DNA of 64,000 bases. It comes from Crambe crambe (taxonomy: Eukaryota > Porifera > Demospongiae > Poecilosclerida > Crambeidae). Each line of letters opens with the position of its first letter. Position 1 is the stretch's first letter. The notes under the pieces are model-generated. The model did no database searches, was not told the origin of the DNA, and was given only the letters and a program-made list of their open reading frames with translations. The stretch lies in contig OZ004591.1 in assembly GCA_963924555.1 (NCBI GenBank), positions 4,836,001-4,900,000 of the forward strand. Reading direction: 5' to 3'. Both the position numbers and the translations under genes were made by a program. Below are positions 11,056 through 21,100 of this stretch, in pieces.

Positions 11056-11157
11056 GATACCGTGAAATATCACTCGTCTGATTGGCTGGTATTCTCACTC
11101 GTGCCTGCGGCACTCGTGTGAATACTAGCCAACAGACTCGTGATATTTCACGGTATC
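11056..11157. repeat. Inner hairpin of the left palindrome arm
   Basis: GATACCGTGAAATATCAC is mirrored by GTGATATTTCACGGTATC at the other end, with imperfect pairing through CTGATTGGCTGGTATTC. The same hairpin occurs inverted at 11235-11336, so the locus is a palindrome whose arms are themselves hairpins. Confidence 0.85.
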
Positions 11158-11234
11158 AATGTAATAATCTATATATATCTCGAGCTCCCGTTGACATGAC
11201 CAGAGAGTGGCTCGCTTCGCTCGCCAATTACATT

Positions 11235-11336
11235 GATACCGTGAAATATCACGAGTCTGTTGGCTAGTATTCACACGAGTGCCGCAGGCACGAGTGAGAA
11301 TACCAGCCAATCAGACGAGTGATATTTCACGGTATC
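11235..11336. repeat. Inner hairpin of the right palindrome arm
   Basis: Mirror copy of 11056-11157. Because each arm is an imperfect hairpin and the arms mirror each other, both strands encode the same short peptide beginning MAGILTRACGTRVNTSQQTR. It is a by-product of symmetry. Confidence 0.85.
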
Positions 11337-12027
11337 TACGTAATAATCAATTTATTATGTAACTACTGAGCATGCGTGGTGCCTTCAGGCCGTTGGATTC
11401 GTTTTGTTTATTCGGTGAGTAAGCTTGACTTATTAGTTGTAATTGATTTCTACAGCGTTTCTGATTGTAGACACTAGGCTTATAAGTGTCTATTGTAAGC
11501 GCTAAGTGCTTTGTGGCTAGCATTACAGCTTCCTCTGTGTATGCAGCTAGTCTCGTGGGCCAGACCCCTTACCAACCGCGCTGCCCGGCTGAACTGTCAC
11601 TTACTACAGCAGCTAGCTAAGGAGTTCAGGCACATCAAAAAGGTATAGCTGTATTTGCTTCACTTGCTGTCAAATGTTTTTACTTGCTTTAGCTACTTGT
11701 TGTCAAATGTTGCACATTAATTATTCCCTAGGAGTTCAGCAGAATTTTTAGCTATTCTTTAAACTCTTGAAAAGGAAGTATAGCCTAGCTTTTCACTTAT
11801 ATATTATCATGGCTATAAAATAAATCAATATGCAAAGATTGCCCAGGGGGACGTAATATGACTACGCGATATGACTACGCGATATGGTAAAATATCACCC
11901 TAGTTGTGATACTACTATTCTCTATGGGACATGCTCAGTAACTACATAATAAATATAAATATATATATATAAATATATATCTCGAGCTCCCGTTGACATG
12001 ACCAGAGAGAGGCTCGCTTCGCTCGCC

Positions 12028-12742
12028 AACTAGAGATGCTCGTATAGCATTAGTTGGGCGAGCAAGTAGCCAGTGGTCATTTCAATGTGCTCCTCCCTCA
12101 CTTATGATTATATAGCCCCAACAGTAACTTTCAATATCTAGCTATTCAGGTTGTTAACTGACTTGGTGCATTCCCAGTTAGCATTTATATAATAGAGTGT
12201 CTTCTCTGAACCCAGGCTACCACTCCTGTTCAGACTCAGTAGCTAGTCTCTCAAATAATGAGCCCTCATATGCTCTAATCTGGCAGCTCTGTGTTCTGCT
12301 GACTCTGCTCTCCTTCTGGCTCTCATTTGCTCTGCTCTTGCAGCATTATCTTCTGCTGACTCTGTACATTCCCTCCTCCTGGCTCTATCTGTTGCATTTC
12401 TTTGCTAGTCTTGTTTTTCTCTGTTCCTTTGACTCTGTTCTCCTTCTAGCTCTGTCTCTTTCATGAGGTCTCGCTCTTCTTTGCTGGTCAGTTTCTAGAG
12501 GGTATTCTGGGGCCCTCCTTCGCTTGTTTTCTGGTTCTCTGGGTTTCATAATACTCGCTACAATAGTGTTTCCAACTTCAAGCTTAACGAAAATGATTGC
12601 TTATTATGACGTTGCTTAGTAGCTATTTCATGCGCATGCGTAAGCGCATGCGCATTTTGAGTGACGTACGTTACATATAAATATCGCGAATTTCCATTTT
12701 GACCAATTAGTGTGGGGCTTCGCTCGCTTCGCTCGCTCGCCA
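12028..12742. repeat. Third copy of the 1623-3125 unit
   Basis: Same orientation and landmarks as 2411-3125, with two NRF1-like sites and the closing CGCTTCGCTCGCTCGCC. A truncated B palindrome begins at its last base. Confidence 0.8.
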
Positions 12743-12975
12743 AATAAAAAGGTTAAGTAGGGATAGCTTAAAATCTAGCTGGGCTATATAATGTACTGCA
12801 GCCTCGTATGAAAACAATCCCTACATTTACATCCACTACCTATAGCTAACTATGGCAGTTGTAAAAGTAGGGATTGTTTTCATACGAGGCTGCAGTACAT
12901 TATATAGCCCAGCTAGATTTTAAGCTATCCCTACTTAACCTTTTTATTTAGAAGAAATTTTTTGCATTCACTTGT
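12742..12975. mobile_element. B-family palindrome, copy 1 (left terminus missing)
   Basis: The arms of ~95 bp contain AAGTAGGGATAGC outside and AATCCCTAC inside. The loop is at about 12810-12860. The left arm lacks the ~27 terminal bases that the right arm keeps (GAAGAAATTTTTTGCATTCACTTG). The arms here both read GCAGCCTCGTATG; the copy at 15702 has GCAGTCGTATG in both arms. Confidence 0.88.
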
Positions 12976-13589
12976 TTCTATCCTTTTTTCTTAGTGCTTG
13001 AAGTTGAATGTAAGTTGTGTATGTAAAGAATTGAGTGGCAGTATTGACTGTCACTTCAACTGAGAGTATGCATGCAGTGATTATTGATTTGACACGAGTC
13101 TACAGTACAGTACTATACAAAGCCAGCTCTACATAAAACTTATCTTTTTCTTTTGTAGGTACATACACAGTCTCTGGTTGAAGAATTTGTTTAGCTATTT
13201 AAGTTTTGTCTATTATTTAATATAAAACTTTACAGCAACAGCAATGTAGCTTAATGACATGTGCATGGCATGGTGAAGTGAGCTGACTACACTACAGCCA
13301 AGTACTGGCTATAATGCTACTATAAGATGAGGTAAAGCGGGCTATTTCGAATGGTGGGGCTATTCCGTAGGGTCAAATATTTTCAAAACTCCTCGAGCTT
13401 ATGAGCTCTATTTTGAAAGGTATATTCTACTATTATGGTAGATTATATCCTCCAACATTGAGCTCAGAAGCCTGAGTAGTTTCAGAAATATTTGAACAAT
13501 ACGGAATTACCCGCCGTTCGAAATAGCCCCGCTTTACCTTACTGCAATTCAGCAAGGAGTGACTGGAACATCATCAGATAAGAATAATA
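12976..13589. repeat. B-element body, copy 1, interrupted by a MITE
   Basis: Starts with the T-rich TTTCTATCCTTTTTTCTTAG tract found after both B palindromes and matches 15960-16290. Compared with that copy, 13330-13539 is extra. It ends at the left flank of the CAGTC element. Confidence 0.7.
13330..13539. mobile_element. 210-bp foldback MITE, AGGTAAAGC ends
   Basis: The termini AGGTAAAGCGGG(G)CTATTTCGAA are inverted at 13330 and 13539. Pairing continues imperfectly through TCAAATATTTxxxAAACT toward the centre. The homologous stretch at about 16240-16255 lacks it, giving an approximate empty site (the target sequence itself has diverged). Non-coding. Confidence 0.75.
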
Positions 13590-15414
13590 CAGTCGTTACG
13601 CCAGCGGTAATTTATGCACACTTTTATTTGCACGGTTACGTCATAATTTTATTAAAAATGGCTATTTGACCGCGTGGAAGGTGTTCGTGTTTGGCTGATG
13701 CTGTTGGTGTGATGCTTATTGCTACGATTATTTGGATAGTTTGTAGCTCCTTTGAAGGAAGCTTTCTATCTTTTATCACCAGTTTTAGATGCCAGGACTA
13801 AGCCTTTCCTAAGTACCACTACTAGTTTTTGTGGATGTGCTACAATTAGAAACAAAGATGATCGAACAGAAGAGGATGCTATGCAGCATTGGCTGGACAG
13901 AACAACTCTAAATTGGATATTACAACGGAGGTGTGAGTAAAGACTGTAACTACCAAGTTTCATAACCTAGGAGAAAACAGAAAATTTGTTTGCACGTGTC
14001 CACCATTAGCTAGCTCTGTTTCACACTAATTGAACTCATTTGCATCCAACTCCAGATTACCTTGATTGTCCTCTTCTCCAAATATCATGTCCATGATTTC
14101 TTTTGAGTGGTTACAAGTGCATCACAGGCTGCTCCACCAGACGCTGCAGCTGCCTCAGGAAACAGACCCAGTGTGGCGAAGAGTGCCAGTGCCAGAATTG
14201 TGACAATCTCTATCCCCCCTCTGATGACAACACCCAGCAAGAGGCTAGTGAACCCTTACAATGGTAAGCTTTACTTCCCACCCATGATTAACTAGTGGTT
14301 CCAGAATCATAGAATTTGGTCGGCTTGTTGCCACATGTCAACATGTTCTTTGCCAATGTCATCTGAGGGTGTAGCCAGGTGTTTTGTTGTATATCCTCCA
14401 ACCATTCAGAATGTTGTTTGTTTGTTTGATTTTGGCTTTCTAAATTTTAGAAAATTGGCTGTCGGTGATACATTAGCAAAGCCAGTGGCATATTTCTTGT
14501 CATATGCAGTTCCAATTAAATGTATAAATACCAACTGTATATTGGTGTTAGGGTGTTATACACCATAATTATGATAGTTTGACTTGCACATGGGGGTTGG
14601 TGAAGGTACATCTATTGCTCTGTATAGCTCTAGCTATGCTTTGTGGATTCATTTTTGTGGCTACAAATGAAGTGTCTTCACACCCTGGTACTTAGCATTT
14701 CTAACCCAATGAGCCCTTCGGGTATGTGTTGGCATATTCATAACTTTATTGATATCCACCCTACAGGGCCGGCAGCGCAGATGGCTGCATCAAGAGGCAA
14801 CTCTGGAGAGACAGGGCATACTCCCAAGCTGGCTCACATACCTATTGTCTTGTGTGGCTGTGATAGCTATTACATATTTGCCTTGTATCTCTACTCATAA
14901 TGACTCTTTTAATAATTCATTATCAACAACTGATTACCTTGTGGTCAGGTATGGATGTTCATACAAAAAAGGTAGAGACGCATGTCTAGTCTACCGCAAC
15001 CGGCTGCCTTGATTGATAACAGCTGAAATTGTAGCGTGTGTGGCGCGCTTTCTACCGTTGGGAACAAAATGTATTTTGCATGAGTGTAACTTCAGTTCAT
15101 GGTCTCAAAGATGGTGCAGAATTTAAGTCGTGGCCACTTACAGAAAATCCAGTTGCACCTCTACCGTCAAGGCACTTGTTTCCAAGTGATTGTGACTTCG
15201 TGTATCTGGAAGTAACAACTTTTTCACATAGTTAGATAGGTCTATGTGTGATCTGTTTGTGTGAAGTGTTTTACTTACTACACGTATAAAGTGTAAGAGT
15301 TATAGCAGGAATTATAAGTTAACTAGACAGGAAAATATTCCAAATGAAGAACTTCCGGTGCAAATAAAATTGTATGGGGCCCTATGACTTCCGGTTCCGC
15401 TGGCGTAACGACTG
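13590..15414 (+). mobile_element. Second CAGTC-ended DNA transposon relic
   Basis: CAGTCGTTACGCCAGCGG at 13590-13607 has its complement at 15397-15414. AATA flanks both ends (13586-13589 and 15415-15418), a 4-bp target duplication. The terminus resembles CAGTCTAATCGCCAG of 3598-5762. Subterminal TTTGCACGG and CCGGTGCAAA also mirror each other. It encodes a two-exon relic with a Cys-rich tail; the rest (14270-15390) has only unrecognised short ORFs. Confidence 0.75.
13747..14267 (+). pseudogene. Transposon ORF remnant with Cys-rich (CXC-like) tail, two exons
   Basis: After a TTTGTAG acceptor, exon 13747-13930 is open and ends ...NWILQR at a GTGTGAGT donor. If it joins 14108 (after TTTCTTTTGAG) the phase is kept and the tail reads SGYKCITGCSTRRCSCLRKQ, then TQCGEECQCQNCDN, ending at TAA 14265-14267. 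The CxTxxCxC...CGxxCxCxNCxN pattern matches the Cys-rich C-terminus of many invertebrate transposon-encoded proteins. The splice join is inferred. Without an upstream catalytic domain it is probably a remnant. Confidence 0.5.
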
Positions 15415-15441
15415 AATAGCTAGCTAAATGAAGACCTAGCT

Positions 15442-15653
15442 AAGCTTACGTGGCTCCGCCCATAAGCTCCGCCCCCTACCGACGTGCGCTTCAAAATGGC
15501 GTCGAAAGATTAGCTAGTGTTCCGAGTGCTCGAATAGTGAAGTAGAGCCTTAGTCAAAACTAATAGCAAAAGATCAGCCTCTAGGTGCCGCTCTAACAGA
15601 TGGCCAAAGCAGAATTTTGATGACTATAGCCAGTAAGCCGGTACGTCGATCTG

Positions 15654-15701
<48 letters not shown>
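15442..15701. repeat. Dispersed repeat with (ATT)n tail, copy 1
   Basis: From AAGCTTACGTGGCTCCGCCC to an ATT microsatellite (15655-15701). It contains AAAATGGCGTCG, a YY1-like start-site motif whose ATG runs into a stop after five codons. Copies are at 16307-16547 and, diverged, 21570-21765. The fixed 3' trinucleotide tail is SINE/LINE-like, but no RNA polymerase III boxes were recognised. Confidence 0.65.
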
Positions 15702-15703
<2 letters not shown>

Positions 15704-15959
15704 AAGTAAGTGCAAAAAATTTCTTCTAAATAAAAAGGTTAAGTAGAGATAGCTTAAAATCTAGCTGGGCTATATAATGTACTGCAGTCGTATGAAAACA
15801 ATCCCTACATTTACATCCAATATACCTATAGCTAGCTATGGCAGTTGTAAAAGTAGGGATTGTTTTCATACGACTGCAGTACATTATATAGCCCAGCTAG
15901 ATTTTAAGCTATCTCTACTTAACCTTTTTATTTAGAAGAAATTTTTTGCACTTACTTGT
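15702..15959. mobile_element. B-family palindrome, copy 2 (complete)
   Basis: Both termini are present: ACAAGTAAGTGCAAAAAATT at 15702 and its complement ending 15959. The outer box is altered to GTAGAGAT in the left arm (15743) and to the complementary ATCTCTAC in the right arm. Inserted at the end of an (ATT)n tract. Confidence 0.9.
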
Positions 15960-16306
15960 TTCTATCCTTTTTTCTTAGTGCTTGAAGTTTAATAATAAGT
16001 TTGTGTATGTGGCAGTATTTACTGTCACTTCAACTGAGAGTATATGCATGCAGTGATTATTAATTTGACATGAGTATCTTTTTCTTTTGTAGGTAGCAGT
16101 CTCTAGTTGAAGAATTTGTTTAGCTATTTAAGTTTTGTCTATTATTTAATATAAAACTTTACAACAACAGCAATGTAGCTAAATGACATGTGAGCTGACT
16201 ACACTACAGCCAAGTACTGGCTATAATACTACTATAAGATGAGCATCTGTACTGTAATTCAGCAAGGAGTGACTGGAACATAATCAGATAAGACGATTAA
16301 GCTAGA
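15960..16306. repeat. B-element body, copy 2
   Basis: Matches 12976-13589 without the 210-bp MITE and with small deletions. It begins with the same T-rich tract after ACTTGT. Confidence 0.7.
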
Positions 16307-16517
16307 AGCTTACGTGGCTCCGCCCATAAGCCCCGCCCCCTACCGACGTGCGCTTCAAAATGGCGTCGAAAGATTAGCTAGTGTTCCGAGTGCTCGAATA
16401 GTGAAGTAGAGCCTTAGTCAAAACTAATAGCAAAAGATCAGCCTCTAGGTGCCGCTCTAACAGATGGCCAAAGCAGAATTTTGATGACTATAGCCAGTAA
16501 GTCGGTACGTCGATCTG

Positions 16518-16547
<30 letters not shown>
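16307..16547. repeat. (ATT)n-tailed repeat, copy 2
   Basis: Nearly identical to 15442-15701, including AAAATGGCGTCG. The tail is an ATT tract at 16516-16547, into which a C palindrome is inserted. Confidence 0.7.
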
Positions 16548-16549
<2 letters not shown>

Positions 16550-16860
16550 AAGTAAGGGAAAAAGCATTTCGTGAAATGAAAAAAAGATGTAGGGATGACC
16601 ACTGCACAAAAAAGTAAGGAAACAAGAAGGATGGAAATGGGATCAATCTTTGTTCTGTATATCCAGCCAACAATCCCTACATATACACACATTACTACAC
16701 TATAATCTGAAGTTACCTGACGTATATGTAGGGATTGTTGGCTGGATATACAGAACAAAGATTGATCCCATTTCCATCCTTCTTGTTTCCTTACTTTTTT
16801 GAGCAGTGGTCATCCCTACATCTTTTTTTCATTTCACGAAATGCTTTTTCCCTTACTTGT
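16548..16860. mobile_element. C-family palindrome, copy 2 (complete ends)
   Basis: ACAAGTAAGGG at 16548 pairs with CCCTTACTTGT ending 16860. The outer box is 41 nt from the left end (16589). The arms differ at one informative site: CTGCACAAAA on the left against the complement of CTGCTCAAAA on the right. This copy is therefore heterozygous between the states fixed in both arms of copies 1 and 3. Confidence 0.9.
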
Positions 16861-17356
16861 TCCTGGTCTTTTTTCCTCTCTTTTATGGTTTTAGCTATGA
16901 TTAGAGTTCATTCTTCTATGTGTATGCAGGGACAGATGAAAGAAGTTCTCCAATAGCATACCAGCCCAATCATTTATCAAGTCAAGGTGTTGTGTTGTTG
17001 AGCCATACTTGGAGGTCGAAGATGCTGAAATAGAGTCTACCGTGGTGAATCTAAATCCCCGAATCGATACAGTAGTCTATCATCAGCTAGAGCTAGCTAG
17101 CTAGCTAGCTAGAGACAGCTGAGTAATATTATGATTTCGAATAATTGGATATTCAAATACATGCGCATGCGTATTATAGAAAAGATGGCTTCCTAATTGA
17201 ATTAGTCGAGTGCTGTACTCCATAGTGTCTCCTTTTTCATCGACTCTTTCGAGGATCAACGAGTAGAAAAGATCGTAGTTGGTAGAATTTGGAGTGGATT
17301 TGTCCAGAAATCATGGCTGTAGCTTGAGTGGTTCGAGAGATATGGTTGTCTAAGAA

Positions 17357-17391
<35 letters not shown>
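16861..17391. repeat. C-element body with (AAT)n end
   Basis: Same body as 6393 onward. It ends in an AAT microsatellite (17356-17391) that directly receives the next palindrome, so the 3' hairpin module is absent. Confidence 0.8.
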
Positions 17392-17395
<4 letters not shown>

Positions 17396-17682
17396 GTAAG
17401 GGAAAAAGCATTTCGTGAAATGAAAAAAGATGTAGGGATGACCACTGCACAAAAAAGTAAGGAAACAAGAAGGATGGAATCTTTGTTCTGTATATCCAGC
17501 CAACAATCCCTACATATACGTCGGGTAGCTTCAGATTATAGTGTAGTAATGTACGTACATGTAGGGATTGTTGGCTGGATATACAGAACAAAGATTCCAT
17601 CCTTCTTGTTTCCTTACTTTTTTGTGCAGTGGTCATCCCTACATCTTTTTTCATTTCACGAAATGCTTTTTCCCTTACTTGT
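17392..17682. mobile_element. C-family palindrome, copy 3 (short-arm, inverted loop)
   Basis: Both arms lack AATGGGATC, both have six instead of seven A/T in the run next to the box, and both carry CTGCAC. The loop (about 17519-17555) is the reverse complement of the loop in copies 1, 2 and 5, although the right flank is the same. Confidence 0.9.
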
Positions 17683-18017
17683 TCCTGGTCTTTTTTTCCT
17701 CTCTTTTATGGTTTTAGCTATGTATAGAGTTCATTCTTAAGGAAACAAGAAGGATGGAATCTTTGTTCTGTATATCCAGCCAACAATCCCTACATATACG
17801 TCGGGTAGCTTCAGATTATAGTGTAGTAATGTACGTACATGTAGGGATTGTTGGCTGGATATACAGAACAAAGATTCCATCCTTCTTGTTTCCTTACTTT
17901 TTTGTGCAGTGGTCATCCCTACATCTTTTTTCATTTCACGAAATGCTTTTTCCCTTACTTGTTCCTGGTCTTTTTTTCCTCTCTTTTATGGTTTTAGCTA
18001 TGTATAGAGTTCATTCT
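17458..18017. repeat. Perfect 280-bp tandem duplication
   Basis: 17458-17737 and 17738-18017 are identical as far as I compared them. The join occurs at TAA. It duplicates most of palindrome copy 3 and the start of the body, leaving a second palindrome (17738-17962) without its outer left arm. It is either very recent or an assembly effect of the palindrome. Confidence 0.85.
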
Positions 18018-18741
18018 TCTATGTGTATGCAGGGACAGATGAAAGAAGAATAGTTCTCCAATAGCATACCAGCCCAATCACTATCAACGAGTCAAGGTGG
18101 AGGTAGAAGATGCTGAAATAGAGTCTACCTTGTTGAATCTAAATCCCCGAGTCTATACAGTAGTCTATCATCATCATCACTAGCACTATTCTAGCTACCT
18201 ATACCTAGCTAGCTAGCTAGAGGCAGCTGAATAATATTATAATTTCGAATAATTGGATATCAAATACATGCGCATGCGTATTATAGAAAAGATGGCTTCC
18301 TAATTGAATTAGTCGAGTGCTGTGCTCCTTAGTGTCTCCTTTTTCATCGACTCTTTCGAGGATCAACGAGTAGAAAAGATCGTAGTTCGTAGAATTTGGA
18401 GTGGATTTGTCCAGAAATCATAGCTGTAGCTTGAGTGGTTCGAGAGATATGGTTGTCTAAGAAGAATAATAATAAGAAGAAGAATAATAATAATAATAAT
18501 AGAGAAGAAGAAGAATATAGCGGTTTACCTGCTTGCCGTATTTCTGAAACGGTAAGCTCCCTGGTCCTGAAACTTGGTCTGCACATTGTAGTAGGCTCTA
18601 GTAGGCTGGATAATCATTCACAGTAGCTTTTGTTAGGTCTAAGTGGGGGAACTGGAATTTCACTTTTGTATTAGTCTATAGGCGGCGCGCGCGGCCGTCC
18701 GAGTCATCCCTACATAGAGAGTGCTACCGCACTCTCTGATA
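17963..18741. mobile_element. C-element body plus type I hairpin module
   Basis: Downstream of the duplicated palindrome. The body has an extra TCATCATCATCAC run. The AAG/AAT tract (18466-18515) leads into the type I module ending with a hairpin at 18716-18737 and GATA. Confidence 0.75.
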
Positions 18742-19208
18742 GAGAAGAAGAAGAATATAGCGATTTACCTGCTTGCCGTATTTCTGAAACGGTAAGCTCC
18801 CTGGTCCTGAAACTTGGTCTGCACATTGTAGTAGGCTCTAGTAGGCTGGATAATCATTCACAGTAGCTTTTGTTAGGTCTAAGTGGGAGAACTAGAATTT
18901 CACTTTAGTATTAGTCTATAGGCGGCGCGCGCGGCCGTCCGAGTCATCCCTACATAGAGAGTGCTACCGCACTCTCTGATAAAGAAAAAGAACAAAAGTC
19001 AATTTTAGAACTCGCTTTTTTCTTATGTTAGCGAATGAATTTTTGGTTTTTGAACATTCTCCTCTCTTCTTTATAGATGTAATAATTCACTGTAGCCTTC
19101 TGAGAACCTATAGAGTAAGGATAGAAGAGAAAGAAGAGTTTTAGTTTATACAGTCTTATGACCTTTGACCCGCCATCCCTACTTAGAGAGTGCTAACGCA
19201 CTCTCGAT
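18742..19208. repeat. Head-to-tail 3' hairpin modules, type I then type II
   Basis: 18742-18981 is a second type I module 240 bp long, ending in a hairpin at 18956-18977. 18982-19208 is type II: unrelated sequence (ACAAAAGTCAATTTTAGA...GACCTTTGACCCGC), but the same CATCCCTAC box and AGAGAGTGC hairpin (19185-19205). So the terminus is shared while the body differs. Confidence 0.8.
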
Positions 19209-19515
19209 AAGGGAAAAAGCATTTCGTGAAATGAAAAAAAGATGTAGGGATGACCACTGCTCAAAAAAGTAAGGAAATAAGAAGGATGGAAATGGGATCA
19301 ATCTTTGTTCTGTATATCCAGCCAACAATCCCTACATATACACACATTACTACACTATAATCTGAAGTTACCTGACGTATATGTAGGGATTGTTGGCTGG
19401 ATATACAGAACAAAGATTGATCCCATTTCCATCCTTCTTGTTTCCTTACTTTTTTGAGCAGTGGTCATCCCTACATCTTTTTTTCATTTCACGAAATGCT
19501 TTTTCCCTTACTTGT
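19209..19515. mobile_element. C-family palindrome, copy 5
   Basis: Long-arm form (with AATGGGATC in both arms), loop as in copy 1, one arm mismatch (AAGGAAATAAG on the left). It directly follows the type II hairpin. The left terminal ACAAGT is missing, as at 6087. Confidence 0.9.
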
Positions 19516-20303
19516 TCCTGGTCTTTTTTCCTCTCTTTCATGGTTTTAGCTATGATTAGAGTTCATTCTTCTATGTGTATGCAGGGACAGATGAAAGAAG
19601 TTCTCCAATAGTTCTCCAATACCAGCCCAATCATTATCGAGTCAAGGTGTTGTGTTATTGAGCCATACTTGGAGGTCGAAGATGCTGAAATAGAGTCTAC
19701 CGTGGTGAATCTAAATCCCCGAATCGATACAGTAGTCTATCATCAGCTAGAGCTAGCTAGCTAGCTAGCTAGCTAGCTAGAGACAGCTGAGTAATATTAT
19801 GATTTCGAATAATTGGATATTCAAATACATGCGCATGCGTATTATAGAAAAGATGGCTTCCTAATTGAATTAGTCGAGTGCTGTGCTCCTTAGTGTCTCC
19901 TTTTTCATCGACTCTTTCGAGGATCAATGAGTAGAAAAGATCGTAGTTCGTAGAATTTGGAGTGGATTTGTCCAGAAATCATAGCTGTAGCTTGAGTGGT
20001 TCGAGAGATATGGTTGTCTAAGAAGAATAATAAGAATAATAATAATAATAATAATAGAGAAGAAGAAGAATATAGCGATTTACCTGCTTGCCGTATTTCT
20101 GAAACGGTAAGCTCCCTGGTCCTGAAACTTGGTCTGCACATTGTAGTAGGCTCTAGTAGGCTGGATAATCATTCACAGTAGCTTTTGTTAGGTCTAAGTG
20201 GGGGAACTGGAATTTCACTTTAGTATTAGTCTATAGGCGGCGCGCGCGGCCGTCCGAGTCATCCCTACACGTGCACATAGAGAGTGCTACCGCACTCTCT
20301 GAT
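19516..20303. mobile_element. C-element body plus type I hairpin module
   Basis: The body has the longest AGCTAGCT run in the window and the GCGCATGCG/AAGATGGC pair. The module ends with a hairpin at 20279-20300. CACGTGCA is inserted just before the hairpin compared with other copies. Confidence 0.75.
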
Positions 20304-21100
20304 AATAATAATAGAGAAGAAGAATTATAGCGATTTACCTGCTTGCCGTATTTCTGAAACGGTAAGCTCCCTGGTCCTGAAACTTGGTCTGCACATTGTA
20401 GTAGGCTCTAGTAGGCTGGATAATCATTCACAGTAGCTTTTGTTAGGTCTAAGTGGGAGAACTAGAATTTCACTTTAGTATTAGTCTATAGGCGGCGCGC
20501 GCGGCCGTCCGAGTCATCCCTACATAGAGAGTGCTACCGCACTCTCTGATAAAGAAAAAGAACAAAAGTCAATTTTAGACATCGTTTTTTTCTATGTTAG
20601 CGAATGAATTTTTGGTTTTGGAATATTCTCCTCTCTTCTTTGTAGATGTAATAATTCACTCTAGACTTCTGAGAACCTGTAGAGTAAGGGTAGAAGAGAA
20701 AGAAGAGTTTTTAGTTTATACTGTCTTATGACCTTTGACCCGCCATCCCTACTTAGAGAGTGCTAACGCACTCTCTGATATATATTTTTTACAATTTCAA
20801 TGAGTCATGACCTGAGAGTCACCTCACTCGCTTCGCTCGCTCGCTGCAATAATAATAATAGAGAAGAAGAAGAATATAGCGATTTACCTGCTTGCCGTAT
20901 TTCTGAAACGGTAAGCTCCCTGGTCCTGAAACTTGGTCTGCACATTGTAGTAGGCTCTAGTAGGCTGGATAATCATTCACAGTAGTTTTTGTTAGGTCTA
21001 AGTGGGGGAACTGGAATTTCACTTTTGTATTAGTCTATAGGCGGCGCGCGCGGCCGTCCGAGTCATCCCTACATAGAGAGTGCTACCGCACTCTCTGATG
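20304..21100. repeat. Array of hairpin modules I, II and I
   Basis: Type I ends at a hairpin 20527-20548. Type II ends at a hairpin 20755-20776. A 70-bp piece carrying CGCTTCGCTCGCTCGC (20781-20848) intervenes. Another type I module ends at a hairpin 21075-21096. Each module is followed by GAT(A/G) and starts again in an AAT/GAAG tract. Confidence 0.75.

Larger units (their letters stand above)
10425..11955. mobile_element. 1.5-kb near-perfect palindrome (foldback element)
   Basis: The left arm 10425-11165 and right arm 11227-11955 are inverted copies around a 61-bp spacer. Landmarks in both arms are ATGTAGTTACTGAGCATG, two direct ATATCGCGTAGTC repeats, GGGGGACGTAATATG, GCGCGGTTGGTAA and GGCCGTTGGATTCG. 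The spacer (CTCGAGCTCCCGTTGACATG...TCGCTCGCC) is repeated directly just outside the right arm at about 11970-12027. That suggests the right arm arose by inverted duplication into that site. No coding capacity. Confidence 0.9.

Noticed and set aside
11082-11310. The same peptide encoded on both strands
   Set aside because: A necessary result of the double palindrome, not a gene.
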